Assembly (NCBI GenBank): GCA_002493005.1
Contig: DKXL01000008.1
Location: 1 to 64,000 of the forward strand
Source: Ruminococcaceae bacterium UBA7127
Lineage (GTDB): Bacteria > Bacillota > Clostridia > Oscillospirales > Acutalibacteraceae
DNA: 64,000 nucleotides
Direction: 5' to 3'
The notes below the pieces were generated by a model. The model was given only the letters and a program-made list of their open reading frames with translations. It had not been told where the DNA came from and made no database searches. Shown one piece after another: positions 42,773-51,890 of this stretch (position 1 is its first letter; every line of letters starts with the position of its first letter). Position numbers and translations under genes: made by a program.

Positions 42773-43426
42773 CTATTCGGTAAATCGGTAGCCTACCTTG
42801 TAAACTGATTGAATATTATCTTTTAAATCAAGCTTTTTTCGCAACCGCTGAATATGCAAATCGACGGTGCGTGTATCGCCCATATACGGCTCATTCCACA
42901 CATTTTCATAAATCATTTCACGGTAAAGAGCAATGTTTTTATTTCTGACAAACAGCAGTAAAATTTCATACTCCTTTAAGGTTAATTCAACAGGCTTGCC
43001 GTTTTTGGTTACAATTCTTGAGTTGGTGTTAATCTCTAAATCATTTACAGTGAGAACTGCCGATGTTTTGTTGTAGCGGCGCAGTACCGCCTCCACTCTG
43101 GCTTGCAGCTCGGTAATATCAAACGGCTTTGTTATGTAATCATCTGCGCCGAGGTTTAATCCTTTTACTCTGCTTGTTATGTCGGTCTTGGCAGTTATAA
43201 AAATTACCGGAATATCAAACCCCTTGATATATTCAATAAGCTCAAAACCGTTAATTTTGGGCAGCATAACGTCAAGCAAAATAAGGTCATAATGCTTGTT
43301 CTCAATCATATCTGCGCCCATTTCACCGTCAAAGGCACAGTCGCATTTGTAGCCATGCTTTTCAAGAGCCATTTTTAATAAATTTGAGATAGTTGCTTCG
43401 TCCTCAACAATAAGAATATGAGTCAT
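42773..43426 (-). CDS. OmpR-family response regulator
   Basis: A 217-residue two-domain regulator. The receiver domain (1-115) carries acidic residues VEDE, phospho-acceptor D52 (LILLDVMLP), Thr in IFITAK and Lys in ITKPFD. The winged-helix DNA-binding domain (about 125-217) has ELTLKEYEILLLFVRN and YMGDTRTVDLHIQRLRKKL. It is the first gene of the three-gene unit and pairs with the kinase. Targets are not visible; nearby cell-envelope genes are candidates only. Confidence 0.95.
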   Translation of the reverse strand: MTHILIVEDEATISNLLKMALEKHGYKCDCAFDGEMGADMIENKHYDLILLDVMLPKINGFELIEYIKGFDIPVIFITAKTDITSRVKGLNLGADDYITKPFDITELQARVEAVLRRYNKTSAVLTVNDLEINTNSRIVTKNGKPVELTLKEYEILLLFVRNKNIALYREMIYENVWNEPYMGDTRTVDLHIQRLRKKLDLKDNIQSVYKVGYRFTE

Positions 43427-43499
43427 AGTGCACCTCAGGTATTAGTATTAATTGCAACAATTATACATCATAATTGTATCATAAATGTTTCAAAAATAA

Positions 43500-43529
43500 A
43501 ATCCCGAACAGTAAAATGTACTGTTCGGG
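43500..43529 (-). terminator. Terminator of the hom-lysC operon
   Basis: Stem CCCGAACAGT / ACTGTTCGGG with a seven-base loop. On the minus strand it is followed by ATTTTATTTTT; it lies 32 bases after the lysC stop. Confidence 0.85.
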
Positions 43530-43560
43530 AAAATTTAGTATTTATGTGTATAAAGCCGAA

Positions 43561-44766
43561 TTAATCAAAGAACTTTGAGTGGATTGCGCTTACTGCCTTG
43601 TCAGCATCCTTAGCGTTGATGAGAACAGAAACCTTGATTTCGCTTGTGCTGATCATCTGAATATTAATCTGAGCGTCATAGAGAGCCTCAAACATCTTTG
43701 TTGCAACGCCTGCGTGGCTTTCCATACCTGCGCCTACGATTGAAATCTTAGCAACATCGTCGTCATAAAGAATGTCCTCAGCACCAAGGTTTTCTGCGTA
43801 ATCCTTAAGGCAGGCAACAGCTTCTTCGCCTCTGCTTTTTGCTACTGTAAAGCTGATATCCTTTTTACCGTCGTGACCGATTGACTGAAGAATGATATCT
43901 ACATTAATGTCCTTTGCAGAAAGTTTTGAGAACATCTTGAATGCAAGACCCGGAATGTTAGGAACACCTGTAACAGAAATTCTTGCAACATCTGTATCTT
44001 TAGCAACACCGCTGATTAACATTTTTTCCATTTTTGTTTTCTCCTTTACTATTGTACCCGAAGCCTTTGTCATACTTGAAAGTACCTCAAGCTCGATATT
44101 ATATTTTTTAGCCATTTCAACCGAACGGTTGTTAAGAACCTGTGCGCCGAGGGTTGCAAGCTCAAGCATTTCATCATAAGAAATCTCTTTAAGCTTTGTT
44201 GCATTTTTTATCTTGCGCGGGTCAGCTGTGTAAACGCCTTCAACATCGGTAAAAATCTGACACAAATCTGCGTGCATTGACGCTGCGATTGCAACTGCAC
44301 TGGTGTCTGAACCGCCTCTGCCGAGTGTTGTGATGTCACCGTACTTTGAAAGTCCCTGAAAACCTGCAACAATTACGATGTTTTTTTTGTCAAGCTCCTT
44401 TTTGATTCTTGACGGGTCAATGTTTTTGATTCTTGCGCTTGTGTGCGCGGAACTCGTGTTAAAGCCTGCCTGCCAGCCGAGCAGTGAAACTGCGTGGTAG
44501 CCTAGCTTTTCGATAGCCATTGCAAGAAGTGAAATTGAAATCTGCTCGCCGGCTGCAAGCAACATATCTTTTTCTCTTCTTGAGGCGTTAGGATTAATTT
44601 CGTTTGCTTTTTCGATAAGATCGTCGGTTGTGTCGCCTTGAGCAGATACAACAACTACTACGTCGTTACCCTTTGCAAAAGTGTCTGTTACTATTGAAGC
44701 AACATTCATAACACGCTCGGCATTGGCAACAGAGCTGCCGCCGAATTTTTGAACTATCAAACTCAT
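43561..44766 (-). CDS. lysC: Aspartokinase
   Basis: Phosphorylates aspartate at the entry to lysine, threonine and methionine synthesis. The 401 residues have the kinase signature IVQKFGGSSVANAERV, the aspartate-binding GFQGLSKYGDITTLGRGGSDTSAVAIA, and two ACT domains (about 265-401) with SVTGVPNIPGLAFKMFSKLSAKDINVDIILQS and SIVGAGMESHAGVATKMFEALYDAQINIQMIS. This is the lysine/threonine-feedback-type arrangement, though the effector cannot be read. It lies 24 bases downstream of hom in the same operon. Confidence 0.96.
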   Translation of the reverse strand: MSLIVQKFGGSSVANAERVMNVASIVTDTFAKGNDVVVVVSAQGDTTDDLIEKANEINPNASRREKDMLLAAGEQISISLLAMAIEKLGYHAVSLLGWQAGFNTSSAHTSARIKNIDPSRIKKELDKKNIVIVAGFQGLSKYGDITTLGRGGSDTSAVAIAASMHADLCQIFTDVEGVYTADPRKIKNATKLKEISYDEMLELATLGAQVLNNRSVEMAKKYNIELEVLSSMTKASGTIVKEKTKMEKMLISGVAKDTDVARISVTGVPNIPGLAFKMFSKLSAKDINVDIILQSIGHDGKKDISFTVAKSRGEEAVACLKDYAENLGAEDILYDDDVAKISIVGAGMESHAGVATKMFEALYDAQINIQMISTSEIKVSVLINAKDADKAVSAIHSKFFD

Positions 44767-44790
44767 CTACTGATTACTCCCCTTGTTATA

Positions 44791-46026
44791 TTATAAATCA
44801 CCGATACGGATTGATGAAAGCACCTTTACGCCGTCGCTCTCAAGAGCGGCAGTTTTATCGGTGAATTCACCGTACGGCATTTCCTTGACAACAAATGCTT
44901 TTTCATTTTCAGGCGAATTGTCTTTTGTGATAACAGTAACATCACCAAACAGCTTCTGCGCCTTTGAAATTATATCATCGCCCTGAGCACGTACATACAT
45001 TGCGCTTACAGACTGTTCAAACGGAATAATATTTTTGCCGTTTCCGTCTGTCCAGTAGAGATATTTTCTTGTTTTGAGGTGCTTGCAGCAGTCAATTACA
45101 TCTGCAACAACTGCGCTTGCGGTTGGAAGTTTGCCTGCGCCTTTGCCGTAAAATACGACGTCGCCTGTACAGTCGCCTCTAACCATAATGCCGTTAAACT
45201 CATAGTCAATATTGGCAAGCTGACTTTTGTTTGGTACAAGCATCGGAGCAACAATAATATCAATCTTGCCGTCTTTAAGGCGCTTAACCTTGCCGATAAG
45301 CTTGATTACGCTTGAAAATGCCTCGGCATACTTTACGTCATCAAGTGTAATCTTTGTAATGCCCTCTGTATGTACCCATTCAGGATAAACGTGTTTGCCG
45401 AAAGCAAGAGATGCCAAAATACAGATTTTACGGCAAGCATCGTGACCCTCAATGTCGGCAGCAGGATTTCTCTCGGCAAAACCGAGCTCCTGAGCGAGCT
45501 TAAGCGCATCGTCAAATTGCATACCGTCTTCTATCATTTTAGTTAAAATAAAGTTTGTTGTGCCGTTTAATATACCTGCAATTTCATCAACGATGTTTGC
45601 AACGAGGCACTGATTCATAGGACGGATAATCGGAATACCGCCGCCTACTGATGCTTCAAACAGGAAGTTAGCATTTTCCTCTTTGGCAATGGCAAGCAGT
45701 TCTGCACCGTGAGCAGCAACAAGCTCCTTGTTGGAGGTTACTACGCTTTTGCCTGCCTTAAGACATCTTTTTACATAGTCATAAGCAGGGGTAAGACCGC
45801 CCATAACTTCAACAACTACTCTGATTTCGAGGTCGTTTATAATGTCGTCAAAGTTTTTGGTGAATCTGTCTGCAAGCGGACTGTCGGGAAATTCACGCAA
45901 GTCAAGAATTTTCTTTACATAAACCTCTTCGCCAATGCTCGCAAAAAGTTTCTGTTTGTGGGTTGTAAGGATTTCGGCTACGCCTGAGCCTACAACTCCA
46001 TGACCCATAATTGCTACTGAAACCAT
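44791..46026 (-). CDS. hom: Homoserine dehydrogenase
   Basis: Reduces aspartate semialdehyde to homoserine with NAD(P)H. The 411-residue protein has the nucleotide-binding loop IMGHGVVGSGVAEIL, the substrate domain with ILNGTTNFILTKM and DIEGHDACRKICILASLAFG (catalytic Lys and Asp), and a C-terminal ACT domain (about 330-411) that usually senses threonine. Start ATG follows GGAAAGG. Paired with lysC, it forms the homoserine branch of the aspartate pathway. Confidence 0.96.
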   Translation of the reverse strand: MVSVAIMGHGVVGSGVAEILTTHKQKLFASIGEEVYVKKILDLREFPDSPLADRFTKNFDDIINDLEIRVVVEVMGGLTPAYDYVKRCLKAGKSVVTSNKELVAAHGAELLAIAKEENANFLFEASVGGGIPIIRPMNQCLVANIVDEIAGILNGTTNFILTKMIEDGMQFDDALKLAQELGFAERNPAADIEGHDACRKICILASLAFGKHVYPEWVHTEGITKITLDDVKYAEAFSSVIKLIGKVKRLKDGKIDIIVAPMLVPNKSQLANIDYEFNGIMVRGDCTGDVVFYGKGAGKLPTASAVVADVIDCCKHLKTRKYLYWTDGNGKNIIPFEQSVSAMYVRAQGDDIISKAQKLFGDVTVITKDNSPENEKAFVVKEMPYGEFTDKTAALESDGVKVLSSIRIGDL

Positions 46027-46144
46027 ATCTAAAAACCTTTCCTTTCAAGTTTAGGATTTTTTAGTAAAATTAGTTAATATAATAAATTTGTTTTCTCCTG
46101 ATGATTGTAAATGTTTAATAAATCAGAAAATTCCAATCGGTCAA

Positions 46145-48520
46145 TTATTCGAGTTCCGCCGATGAATCAGGCGGGGCATCTGAAATATCTCCCGAATTTT
46201 CATCAGGATTGCTTATATCGCCGCTTGCTTCATTATTGTCACCACTCGACTCAACGTCTGAATTATCATCCGGATTGACGCTTGGATCAACGGTGTAATC
46301 AGGAGTATAATTGCTGTCCTCCGAATATGAACCGTCACCGGTATCTGAGAAATCATTGTCATTGTAATCATATGAACCGCCGAATGCAGGCATATTGTCC
46401 TCTGTATAATATCCGACATAACGTCCGTTGACATTGTCGGTTGATACGATAAGTCCTGTGTAGGGGTTGTATTGAGCCTCAACCAGAGTTTCGGGCAGCA
46501 TATATTCCTTTTGCTCCCTGTCTTTAAGGTATTCTCCCATAACCTTTGAGAAGAATGATGCTGCAACGTTCTTACTTGTATATGTGAGAGAACGCGGAGT
46601 ATCAAATCCGCACCACGTAGCCATTACGGCGTATGGAGATACACCGCAGAACCACGAATCCTTATCATCATCGGTTGTACCTGTTTTGCCGACTATATCC
46701 CAGCCTGACACCCTCGCATATGAAGCGGCTGTGTGCACGCTGTTTTCAATATTGTAGTGAAGCAAACGGTTCATAATACCTGCAGTTTCGGCAGTGTATG
46801 CCTGCTGAGGAATTGTATCACGGTTGTCGATGATTATATTGCCCTCAGAGTCTGTAACGTAGTAATAAGTGTACGGCTTGTAATAAAGTCCGCCGTTTCC
46901 AAGATAAGTGTAGGCGGCAGCCATTTCACGAATTGTTACACCGCCGTTCATACCGCCGATTGACAATGCACCGGTGTTTTGTGCGTCCTGTTCGGAAAGA
47001 TGAGAAAATCCCATGCGTGTTACAGCCTGCTCATACGCAACGCTTGGACCGCCGATTAATTCCATAACCTGAACGGCTGTGGCATTTGATGACCACTCGA
47101 TTGCATCAGGCAGTGACATTTCGCCGTTGTAGCCGTTGGGATATGCATTTTTCGGACCGGGAACCCATACTCCGTCTTTAAATTCATATTTTTCAAGCGG
47201 TTCATCAAGTACCATTGATGAATAATAAAGCTGCTTTTCGTTGATTGCAATAGGGTAAACGAGCAAGGGCTTAATTGACGAACCCGGCTGAAGCGTTGAG
47301 TTATAAGCTCTGTCCCAGCTGAGCGCTCCTTCTTTTGGAGTGGAACTGCCGACTGTTGCAATAACTCTGCCGTCAAATCCCATCATTGTCGAAGCAATTT
47401 GCAAATCAGAGTCGCCTGATTTGTCAATGTTAAGCGCGGCATTTTCAAGATAATCCTGCATTTTTTCGTCCATTGCGCAGTATATCTTCAAGCCCTCGGT
47501 GTACAGCTTTGAGGCGGCAGCCTCTTCGCTGATATTATAATAGGTTGCAAGGTCTTGCTGAAGATCACGGAAAACCTGGTCAATGTACCAGTTTTGTACA
47601 TATCCGTCGTCATCCTCTTCTTCCTCTTTGTCAGCCTGCCATCCTACAAATGTCATGTTGGATGACTCATCCATAGCCTCGTCAAATTCATCCTTGGTGA
47701 TTTTTCCCTGGTCGTACATTTCATGAAGTACAATCTCACGGCGTTCCTTGTTGTTCTCAGGGAATACAAGCGGATTCCAAAGCGACGGGTTCTGAGTTAT
47801 TCCCGCAATGGCGGCGCACTCAGCTATAGAGCAGTCCTTTATACTTTTGTCAAAATAAAGTTGTGCGGCTGCTTCAACTCCCTGACAGCTGTTGCCGAAG
47901 TTTACAACGTTGAGGTAAGCCTCAAGGATTTGGTCTTTGGTGTATTCCTGCTCAAGTTTTAGCGCTTTGCAGATTTCACGAAGTTTTCGGGTAATTGATA
48001 CCTCGTTGTCGTCGGTGATGTTTTTAATCAGCTGTTGTGTGATTGTAGATCCACCGTAGGAGTCTGAGCCTGTGGCGAGGTTGACAACCGCTGACAGCGT
48101 TCGTGTCCAGTCAACACCGTGGTGATCGGGAAATCGCTTGTCCTCAATCGCAACAACGGCATCTTTCATTGCCTTTGGAATGTCCTGATTGCCCACCCAA
48201 ATTCTGTTTTCTGTGCTGTAAAGGGTTTGATACTGCTTGAACTCGCCCGTTTTTTCATCCTGCACCATAATGAAGCTTGTTTGGTTAAGCGACTTAGCCT
48301 TAAGGTCAATTCCCGTAGGCTCAGATGCCAGTGTGAAGATATAAATTGAAAGCGAGATACCGGCAATAAACAAAGCAACAAAGCATACAGAACAAATTGT
48401 AAGCAGAAATTTGCCGAGAGCCTTGAAAAATCTTTTTACTCCGCCATCCTTTTTTTCATTGGTGACTTCGTTTGAAAGGTCAGTGTACTGACTGATGTCA
48501 GTTTCTCGTTTGTTACGCAT
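46145..48520 (-). CDS. Class A penicillin-binding protein (PBP1A-type)
   Basis: Bifunctional peptidoglycan glycosyltransferase and transpeptidase. A short cytoplasmic tail and one membrane anchor (about 37-62) precede the GT51 domain (about 90-260), with catalytic Glu in AIEDKRFPDHHGVDW (E126) and GGSTITQQLIKN. The transpeptidase (about 370-670) has S414-K417 (SSIK), S477-N479 (SSN) and KTGT (612-615). The C-terminal 75 residues are an acidic Ser/Asp/Asn/Pro-rich, disordered tail, longer than usual and outside the cell. GGAGG precedes the start. Confidence 0.96.
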   Translation of the reverse strand: MRNKRETDISQYTDLSNEVTNEKKDGGVKRFFKALGKFLLTICSVCFVALFIAGISLSIYIFTLASEPTGIDLKAKSLNQTSFIMVQDEKTGEFKQYQTLYSTENRIWVGNQDIPKAMKDAVVAIEDKRFPDHHGVDWTRTLSAVVNLATGSDSYGGSTITQQLIKNITDDNEVSITRKLREICKALKLEQEYTKDQILEAYLNVVNFGNSCQGVEAAAQLYFDKSIKDCSIAECAAIAGITQNPSLWNPLVFPENNKERREIVLHEMYDQGKITKDEFDEAMDESSNMTFVGWQADKEEEEDDDGYVQNWYIDQVFRDLQQDLATYYNISEEAAASKLYTEGLKIYCAMDEKMQDYLENAALNIDKSGDSDLQIASTMMGFDGRVIATVGSSTPKEGALSWDRAYNSTLQPGSSIKPLLVYPIAINEKQLYYSSMVLDEPLEKYEFKDGVWVPGPKNAYPNGYNGEMSLPDAIEWSSNATAVQVMELIGGPSVAYEQAVTRMGFSHLSEQDAQNTGALSIGGMNGGVTIREMAAAYTYLGNGGLYYKPYTYYYVTDSEGNIIIDNRDTIPQQAYTAETAGIMNRLLHYNIENSVHTAASYARVSGWDIVGKTGTTDDDKDSWFCGVSPYAVMATWCGFDTPRSLTYTSKNVAASFFSKVMGEYLKDREQKEYMLPETLVEAQYNPYTGLIVSTDNVNGRYVGYYTEDNMPAFGGSYDYNDNDFSDTGDGSYSEDSNYTPDYTVDPSVNPDDNSDVESSGDNNEASGDISNPDENSGDISDAPPDSSAELE

Positions 48521-48752
48521 AATGTAACCTCCGTTAAACCTTTAATTATAAAATCAAATATATCCTTATTATAAAGTGAAAAACACTATTAATGATTATT
48601 ATAGCACTACAAAAGAAAAAAATAAATATATTAATTCAAATTTTTATGAAAAAATATGAAGCAATCTGCCGTGAATTTTATGTAAAAGAGTGAATATTCA
48701 GCGTTTTGACGGAAAAACTAACGGTAAAACCAACACGGAAGGATGTTTTTGA

Positions 48753-49073
48753 TTGAAAAGACTTGTTTCAATTACCGGCACTATCCTTATGATATGTTTA
48801 ATGGTAAGCGTATTTTTCGCACCGCCCGGCGAAGCACACAGCACAAATGCCGTGCAAAGTGAAACCGTTAGCAATGAAACTAAGGAAATTTTTATAATTA
48901 AAGCCAGCGGTAATCACATTGTTGTGTACAAAAAAGGCGAGAGCAAACCATATCTTAATACTGATACTTTGATTGACAGTTTGCCAAAGGGCGATATTGT
49001 CTATCTTGAAAAGGGAATAGAGGTAGAAGGCAGAAATAATCTGAGAAAGGCGCTTGAGGATTATTGCAGTTAG
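48753..49073 (+). CDS. Small secreted or anchored protein with BofC C-terminal-like domain
   Basis: A 106-residue protein: hydrophobic signal/anchor (about 6-25), then a domain KEIFIIKASGNHIVVYKKGESKPYLNTDTLIDSLPKGDIVYLEKGIEVEGRNNLRKALEDYCS. The pattern FIIK...G.I.VY..G...P...T.. .SLP..D...L..GI.V......L...LEDYCS resembles the BofC C-terminal domain in spore-forming Clostridia. BofC restrains a sporulation signalling protease in Bacillus; whether this does is unknown. The start is TTG after GGAAGG. It is not in the fab operon: a promoter follows it. Confidence 0.75.
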   Translation: MKRLVSITGTILMICLMVSVFFAPPGEAHSTNAVQSETVSNETKEIFIIKASGNHIVVYKKGESKPYLNTDTLIDSLPKGDIVYLEKGIEVEGRNNLRKALEDYCS

Positions 49074-49116
49074 AAAACAGAATTTAGTATATATACCCAA
49101 AAATCAGTCATATATA

Positions 49117-49145
49117 TTGACTTTTACACTATTTTGAGGTAATAT
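49117..49145 (+). promoter_or_regulatory. Sigma-A promoter of the fatty-acid operon
   Basis: TTGACT, 17-base spacer, TAATAT, 126 bases before the fabK start. The spacer contains ATTTTGA, a half of a FabT-like palindrome, but no complete site is present. Confidence 0.78.
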
Positions 49146-49270
49146 TAACTTGATATGCTATGACTTAAGAAAATTACAGCTTTATTCGGCGATACAGGCA
49201 ATATATGATAAAATCTTGCGGAAAATTGTCGAAAAATTCAGCTGTGTTTCAGGAAAAGGAGAATGTACAT

Positions 49271-50221
49271 ATGATTTCTACTGTAATAGACCAATCACTC
49301 GGTCTTGAATTTCCGATTTTTCAGGGAGGTATGGCATGGGTAGCCGACGCTTCCCTTGCAGCCGGAGTATCAAATGCCGGAGGTCTTGGCATTATTGCCG
49401 CTATGAACTCAAACGGTGAGCAGCTTCGTGAAGAAATTCGCAAGTGCAAGAAAATGACAGACAAAATATTCGGTGTAAATATTATGCTTATGAGTCCGTT
49501 TGCCGATGAGGTTTCGGATGTTGTTATTGAAGAAGGGATAAAGGTTATTACAACGGGCGCAGGCAATCCGGGCAAGTATATGCCAAAGTGGCTTGAGGCA
49601 GGAATTAAGGTTATTCCTGTTATTCCGAGTGTAGCCCTTGCCAGAAAGATGGAAAAGAACGGCGCTTTTGCAGTAATTGCAGAGGGCGGCGAGAGCGGCG
49701 GTCATGTCGGCGACTTGACAACAATGGCGCTCGTTCCTCAGGTTGTTGACGCTGTTTCTATTCCTGTTATTGCTGCCGGCGGAATTGCAGACGGCAGACA
49801 GATTGCAGCTGCGTTTATGCTCGGTGCATCAGGCGTGCAGGTTGGCACAAGATTTTTAGTTGCCGAGGAATGTACAATTTCTCAGGAATATAAAAATAAG
49901 ATTTTAAAGGCAAAAGACATTGATACCGTTGTAACAGGCAAAAGACTCGGACACCCGGTGCGTTCAATTCGCAATTCCTTTACGCGTGAATACACAAAGG
50001 CAGAGTACGACTCAACAAATGTATCTGATGAAGAACTTGAGAATATGGGTATCGGCAGACTCAGAAGAGCAGTTAAAGACGGTGATGTTTCTCAGGGCAC
50101 GGTTCTTGCAGGTCAGGTTGCAAGTATGGTTAAAAAGGAGCAGCCTGCTCGTGAAATGATTGAAGAAATGTTTGCACAGGCTGAAGAAACTTTGAACGGA
50201 GCTACAAAATGGGTAAAATAG
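49271..50221 (+). CDS. fabK: Enoyl-ACP reductase II (FMN-dependent)
   Basis: Carries out the last reduction of the fatty-acid elongation cycle with NADH/NADPH and FMN. The 316 residues have the FabK/nitronate-monooxygenase barrel: FPIFQGGMAWVADASLAAGVSNAGGLGIIAA, VIAEGGESGGHVG (active His in GGHVG), VIAAGGIADGRQIAAAFMLGASGVQVGTRFLVAEE. AAGGAG precedes the ATG at 49271. FabK replaces FabI, and so affects response to triclosan-like inhibitors. Its stop overlaps fabD by 13 bases. Confidence 0.96.
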   Translation: MISTVIDQSLGLEFPIFQGGMAWVADASLAAGVSNAGGLGIIAAMNSNGEQLREEIRKCKKMTDKIFGVNIMLMSPFADEVSDVVIEEGIKVITTGAGNPGKYMPKWLEAGIKVIPVIPSVALARKMEKNGAFAVIAEGGESGGHVGDLTTMALVPQVVDAVSIPVIAAGGIADGRQIAAAFMLGASGVQVGTRFLVAEECTISQEYKNKILKAKDIDTVVTGKRLGHPVRSIRNSFTREYTKAEYDSTNVSDEELENMGIGRLRRAVKDGDVSQGTVLAGQVASMVKKEQPAREMIEEMFAQAEETLNGATKWVK

Positions 50222-51111
50222 CATTTGTTTTTTCAGGACAGGGTGCACAGTACAGCGGTATGGGCAAAGAGCTTTATGAGCTTTCACCTGCTGCAAAGGC
50301 TGTTTTTGATATGGCGGATGAGGTTAGAAACGGCACCTCCGCTCAATGCTTTGAAGGCACAACAGAGGAACTTTGTAAGACGGTTAACACCCAGCCCTGT
50401 GTTTTTGCGGCTGATTTGGCTGCTGCATATGCAGTGCTTGAAAAAGGCATAAAGCCTGATTGTGTTGCAGGTTTTTCACTCGGAGAGATTGCGGCGCTTG
50501 CGTTTTCAAAAATGCTTTCCGATAAGCAGGCTTTTGAGCTTGTTTGCAAGCGCGGCGAGCTTATGGACAAGGCTGCAACCGAGAATCCCGGTGCAATGGC
50601 TGCGGTTATGAAGATTACGCCGCAGCAGGTCGAGGAGATATGTGCAGAATTTGACAAGACTTATCCGGTAAACTATAATTCACCTGCCCAGACTGTTGTT
50701 GCCACAACAAGCGAGAATGCAGATGCGTTCTGCGAGGCTTGCAAGGCGGCAGGCGGCAGAGCAAAGTTGCTTGCGGTAAGCGGTGCTTTCCATTCTCCGT
50801 TTATGGCTGAGGCAGCAAATGGGCTTTATGAATATATGGAGAATATAGAGTTTTCAGACCCGCAAATTCAGATTTATTCCGATTATACTGCTAAGCCTTA
50901 TGAGGGCGATTATAAGGCTCTTGTCAAGGCGCAGGTTGAAAATCCTGTAAAGTGGCAGACAATCGTTGAGAATATGATAAACGACGGAGTTGATACATTT
51001 ATTGAGGTCGGCGTGGGCAAAACTCTCACAGGGCTTATCAAGAGAATCAACTCAGATGTAAAGGCATACAAGGTTGAGAATGCTTCAGATTTAGAAGCTC
51101 TCAAGCTTTGA
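50209..51111 (+). CDS. fabD: Malonyl-CoA:ACP transacylase
   Basis: Moves malonyl groups from CoA to acyl carrier protein. The 300-residue sequence opens GKIAFVFSGQGAQYSGMGKELYE; the nucleophilic Ser is in GFSLGEIAALAFS, the Arg in KRGELM and the catalytic His in SGAFHSPFM. The start lies inside the fabK end, with GGAG upstream. Confidence 0.96.
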   Translation: MGKIAFVFSGQGAQYSGMGKELYELSPAAKAVFDMADEVRNGTSAQCFEGTTEELCKTVNTQPCVFAADLAAAYAVLEKGIKPDCVAGFSLGEIAALAFSKMLSDKQAFELVCKRGELMDKAATENPGAMAAVMKITPQQVEEICAEFDKTYPVNYNSPAQTVVATTSENADAFCEACKAAGGRAKLLAVSGAFHSPFMAEAANGLYEYMENIEFSDPQIQIYSDYTAKPYEGDYKALVKAQVENPVKWQTIVENMINDGVDTFIEVGVGKTLTGLIKRINSDVKAYKVENASDLEALKL

Positions 51112-51132
51112 TGCAAAGCAGGAGGTAATCTT

Positions 51133-51876
51133 ATGAGATTTGAAAACAAGACTGCCGTAGTTACAGGCGGCTCAAGAGGAATTGGATTTGCAATCGCTTC
51201 AAGACTTGCAAAAGAAGGCGCAAACATTGCAATTCTTTATGTCGGCGATGAAAGCGAGGGCTTAAAAGCTAAGGAAGAGCTTTTAAAGTTCGGCACTAAG
51301 GTTGAGCAGTATTTTTGTGATGTATCTAACTTTGAAGCATCAAAGCAGGTTGTTGAAAAGGTGATTGAGGATTTCGGCGGTATTGATATTCTTGTAAATA
51401 ACGCAGGTATCACACGTGACAAGCTGGTGCTCAATATGGATGAAAAGGACTTTGACGCCGTAATCGGAGTTAACCTTAAGGGTACATTCAATATGATTAA
51501 GCACACATACAAGCACTTTATGAAGAAACGCTATGGCAGAATTGTCAGCACTTCTTCAATTATCGGTATTATCGGCAATGCAGGACAGGCAAACTATGCC
51601 GCTTCAAAGGCAGGTATTATTGCTCTTACAAAGTCTGTAGCCAAGGAGCTTGCAGGCAGAGGCGTTACAGCTAACGCAGTTGCTCCGGGATATATCGGAA
51701 CTGATATGACAAATGTGCTTTCTGACAAGGTAAAGGATGCTATGAAGGCTCAGATTCCTGCAAAGCGTATCGGTACTCCTGAGGACGTCGCAGATGTGGT
51801 GGCTTTCCTGTGTTCTGATGATGCGGCTTATGTAACAGGCGAGGTAATCAGAGTTGACGGCGGATTGGCAATGTAA
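51133..51876 (+). CDS. fabG: 3-oxoacyl-ACP reductase
   Basis: NADPH-dependent ketoacyl reductase of the elongation cycle. The 247-residue SDR has VVTGGSRGIGFAIASRLAKEG for cofactor, NNAGITRDKL, catalytic Ser in STSSIIGIIGNAGQ and YAASKAG (Tyr/Lys). It follows fabD by 21 bases with AGGAGG. Confidence 0.97.
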   Translation: MRFENKTAVVTGGSRGIGFAIASRLAKEGANIAILYVGDESEGLKAKEELLKFGTKVEQYFCDVSNFEASKQVVEKVIEDFGGIDILVNNAGITRDKLVLNMDEKDFDAVIGVNLKGTFNMIKHTYKHFMKKRYGRIVSTSSIIGIIGNAGQANYAASKAGIIALTKSVAKELAGRGVTANAVAPGYIGTDMTNVLSDKVKDAMKAQIPAKRIGTPEDVADVVAFLCSDDAAYVTGEVIRVDGGLAM

Positions 51877-51890
51877 TTTTGGAGGTAAAT

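Noticed and set aside
49117..49200. FabT operator in front of fabK
   Set aside because: ATTTTGA is only a half-site; no inverted partner was found at the right spacing.
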